Below, piece after piece: positions 50,446 through 50,699 of a DNA stretch of 50,699 nt. Source of the stretch: Shinella sp. (GTDB lineage Bacteria; Pseudomonadota; Alphaproteobacteria; Rhizobiales; Rhizobiaceae). Position 1 is the stretch's first letter. The number at the start of each line of letters is the position of its first letter. The DNA is taken from NCBI GenBank assembly GCA_003248775.1, contig QFQX01000033.1, positions 1 through 50,699 of the forward strand, written 5' to 3'. Under the pieces are notes generated by a model. It did no database searches. It saw only the letters and a list, made by a program, of their open reading frames with translations, and was not told the DNA's origin. The position numbers were made by a program, and so were the translations under genes.

Positions 50446-50699
50446 CCTTCAACATCGCTTCTATGCTCTGCCGACGATGATGGTGGCGCAGGTGACGGAT
50501 CTCGAACCCGGCTATTTCGTGCATACGCTCGGCGACGCGCATCTCTACGCCAATCATTTCGAGCAGGCGAAACAGCAGCTTGCCCGTACGCCGAAGGCCT
50601 TGCCGACGATGAAGATCAATCCGGAGGTGCGCGATATCTTCTCGTTCCGCTTCGAGGACTTTAGCCTCGAAGGCTACGAGGCCGATGCAAGCATCAAGG
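50446..50699 (+). pseudogene. thyA: Thymidylate synthase fragment (thyA remnant), 5' truncated and frameshifted
   Basis: From 50462 the frame reads YALPTMMVAQVTDLEPGYFV, then HTLGDAHLYANHFEQAKQQL and RFEDFSLEGYEADASIK, unmistakably the C-terminal third of thymidylate synthase. Just before it, TTC AAC ATC GCT (50448-50459) encodes the preceding FNIA in another frame, one base being missing at 50460-50461. Everything upstream, including the catalytic cysteine region, is absent. The fragment continues past the window end, so the true 3' end is unseen. It cannot be a functional gene here. Confidence 0.88.

Noticed and set aside
1..50699. Prophage, CRISPR array, tRNA or rRNA genes
   Set aside because: I looked for repeated spacers, tRNA-like cloverleaf sequence, phage structural genes and rRNA motifs and saw none; a covariance-model scan would be needed to exclude small RNAs.

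Overview
The window is GC-rich, densely packed bacterial DNA with no rRNA, tRNA or CRISPR array that I can see. Codon use, rhizobial-looking folA and thyA remnants and the gene families present suggest an alphaproteobacterium of the order Hyphomicrobiales (Rhizobium/Sinorhizobium/Ochrobactrum-like). Almost all of it is one catabolic island of about 43 intact genes. The left edge is a broken folA (dihydrofolate reductase) fragment fused to a broken IS3-family orfA. The right edge is a broken thyA (thymidylate synthase) fragment. Each fragment has a one-base frame disruption close to its inner breakpoint. In many rhizobia thyA lies just upstream of folA, so the order folA-remnant, island, thyA-remnant is what integration or duplication at that locus would leave.

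Left block (0.9-17.3 kb): a four-gene PotFABCD-type ABC importer is followed by a ThDP-dependent decarboxylase/synthase-like enzyme, an FMN 2-hydroxyacid dehydrogenase and a VOC protein. A LysR regulator is divergent from an oxidative operon: flavin reductase, enoyl-CoA hydratase, CaiC-like CoA ligase, aldehyde dehydrogenase, LimB-like flavin monooxygenase, GMC oxidoreductase and a second VOC protein.

Middle block (17.6-31.7 kb): a three-gene heme-dependent oxidative N-demethylase (dimethylamine-monooxygenase type) has a promoter whose spacer is filled by two ATTCGAAT palindromes, with a TetR gene at its far end. A minus-strand operon then encodes a fused alpha/beta E1 dehydrogenase, a peptide-type solute-binding protein, a class III aminotransferase, an (R)-selective amine transaminase, a ThuA-like protein and a GST. 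A second minus operon holds a class III phospho-lyase-like PLP enzyme overlapping an APH-fold small-molecule kinase.

Right block (31.8-49.9 kb): acyl-CoA dehydrogenase, a DUF1537 sugar-acid kinase and a class II aldolase run forward. An iclR gene and a lipoyl-E2/alpha-beta-hydrolase fusion (AcoC-like) run in reverse. An 11-gene forward operon follows: Dpp-type permeases and ATPases, CaiB-type CoA transferase, PcaF-like thiolase, FadB-like fusion, semialdehyde dehydrogenase, an enolase-superfamily enzyme and two AroE-like dehydrogenases. Three near-identical IclR-type boxes (TGGAAATAAATTCCG and relatives), each just downstream of a 17-bp-spaced minus-strand promoter, tie the 21-49 kb region into one probable IclR regulon.

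Taken together the genes look like a system that imports a nitrogenous and probably N-methylated compound, demethylates it and removes its nitrogen by transamination or phosphorylation plus elimination. It would then cleave an alpha-diketone or alpha-keto acid with an acetoin-dehydrogenase-like complex, and finish a dicarboxylate-like acid by beta-oxidation. The substrate cannot be read from the sequence. An N-methylated beta-hydroxyamine is one hypothesis that fits several modules at once.
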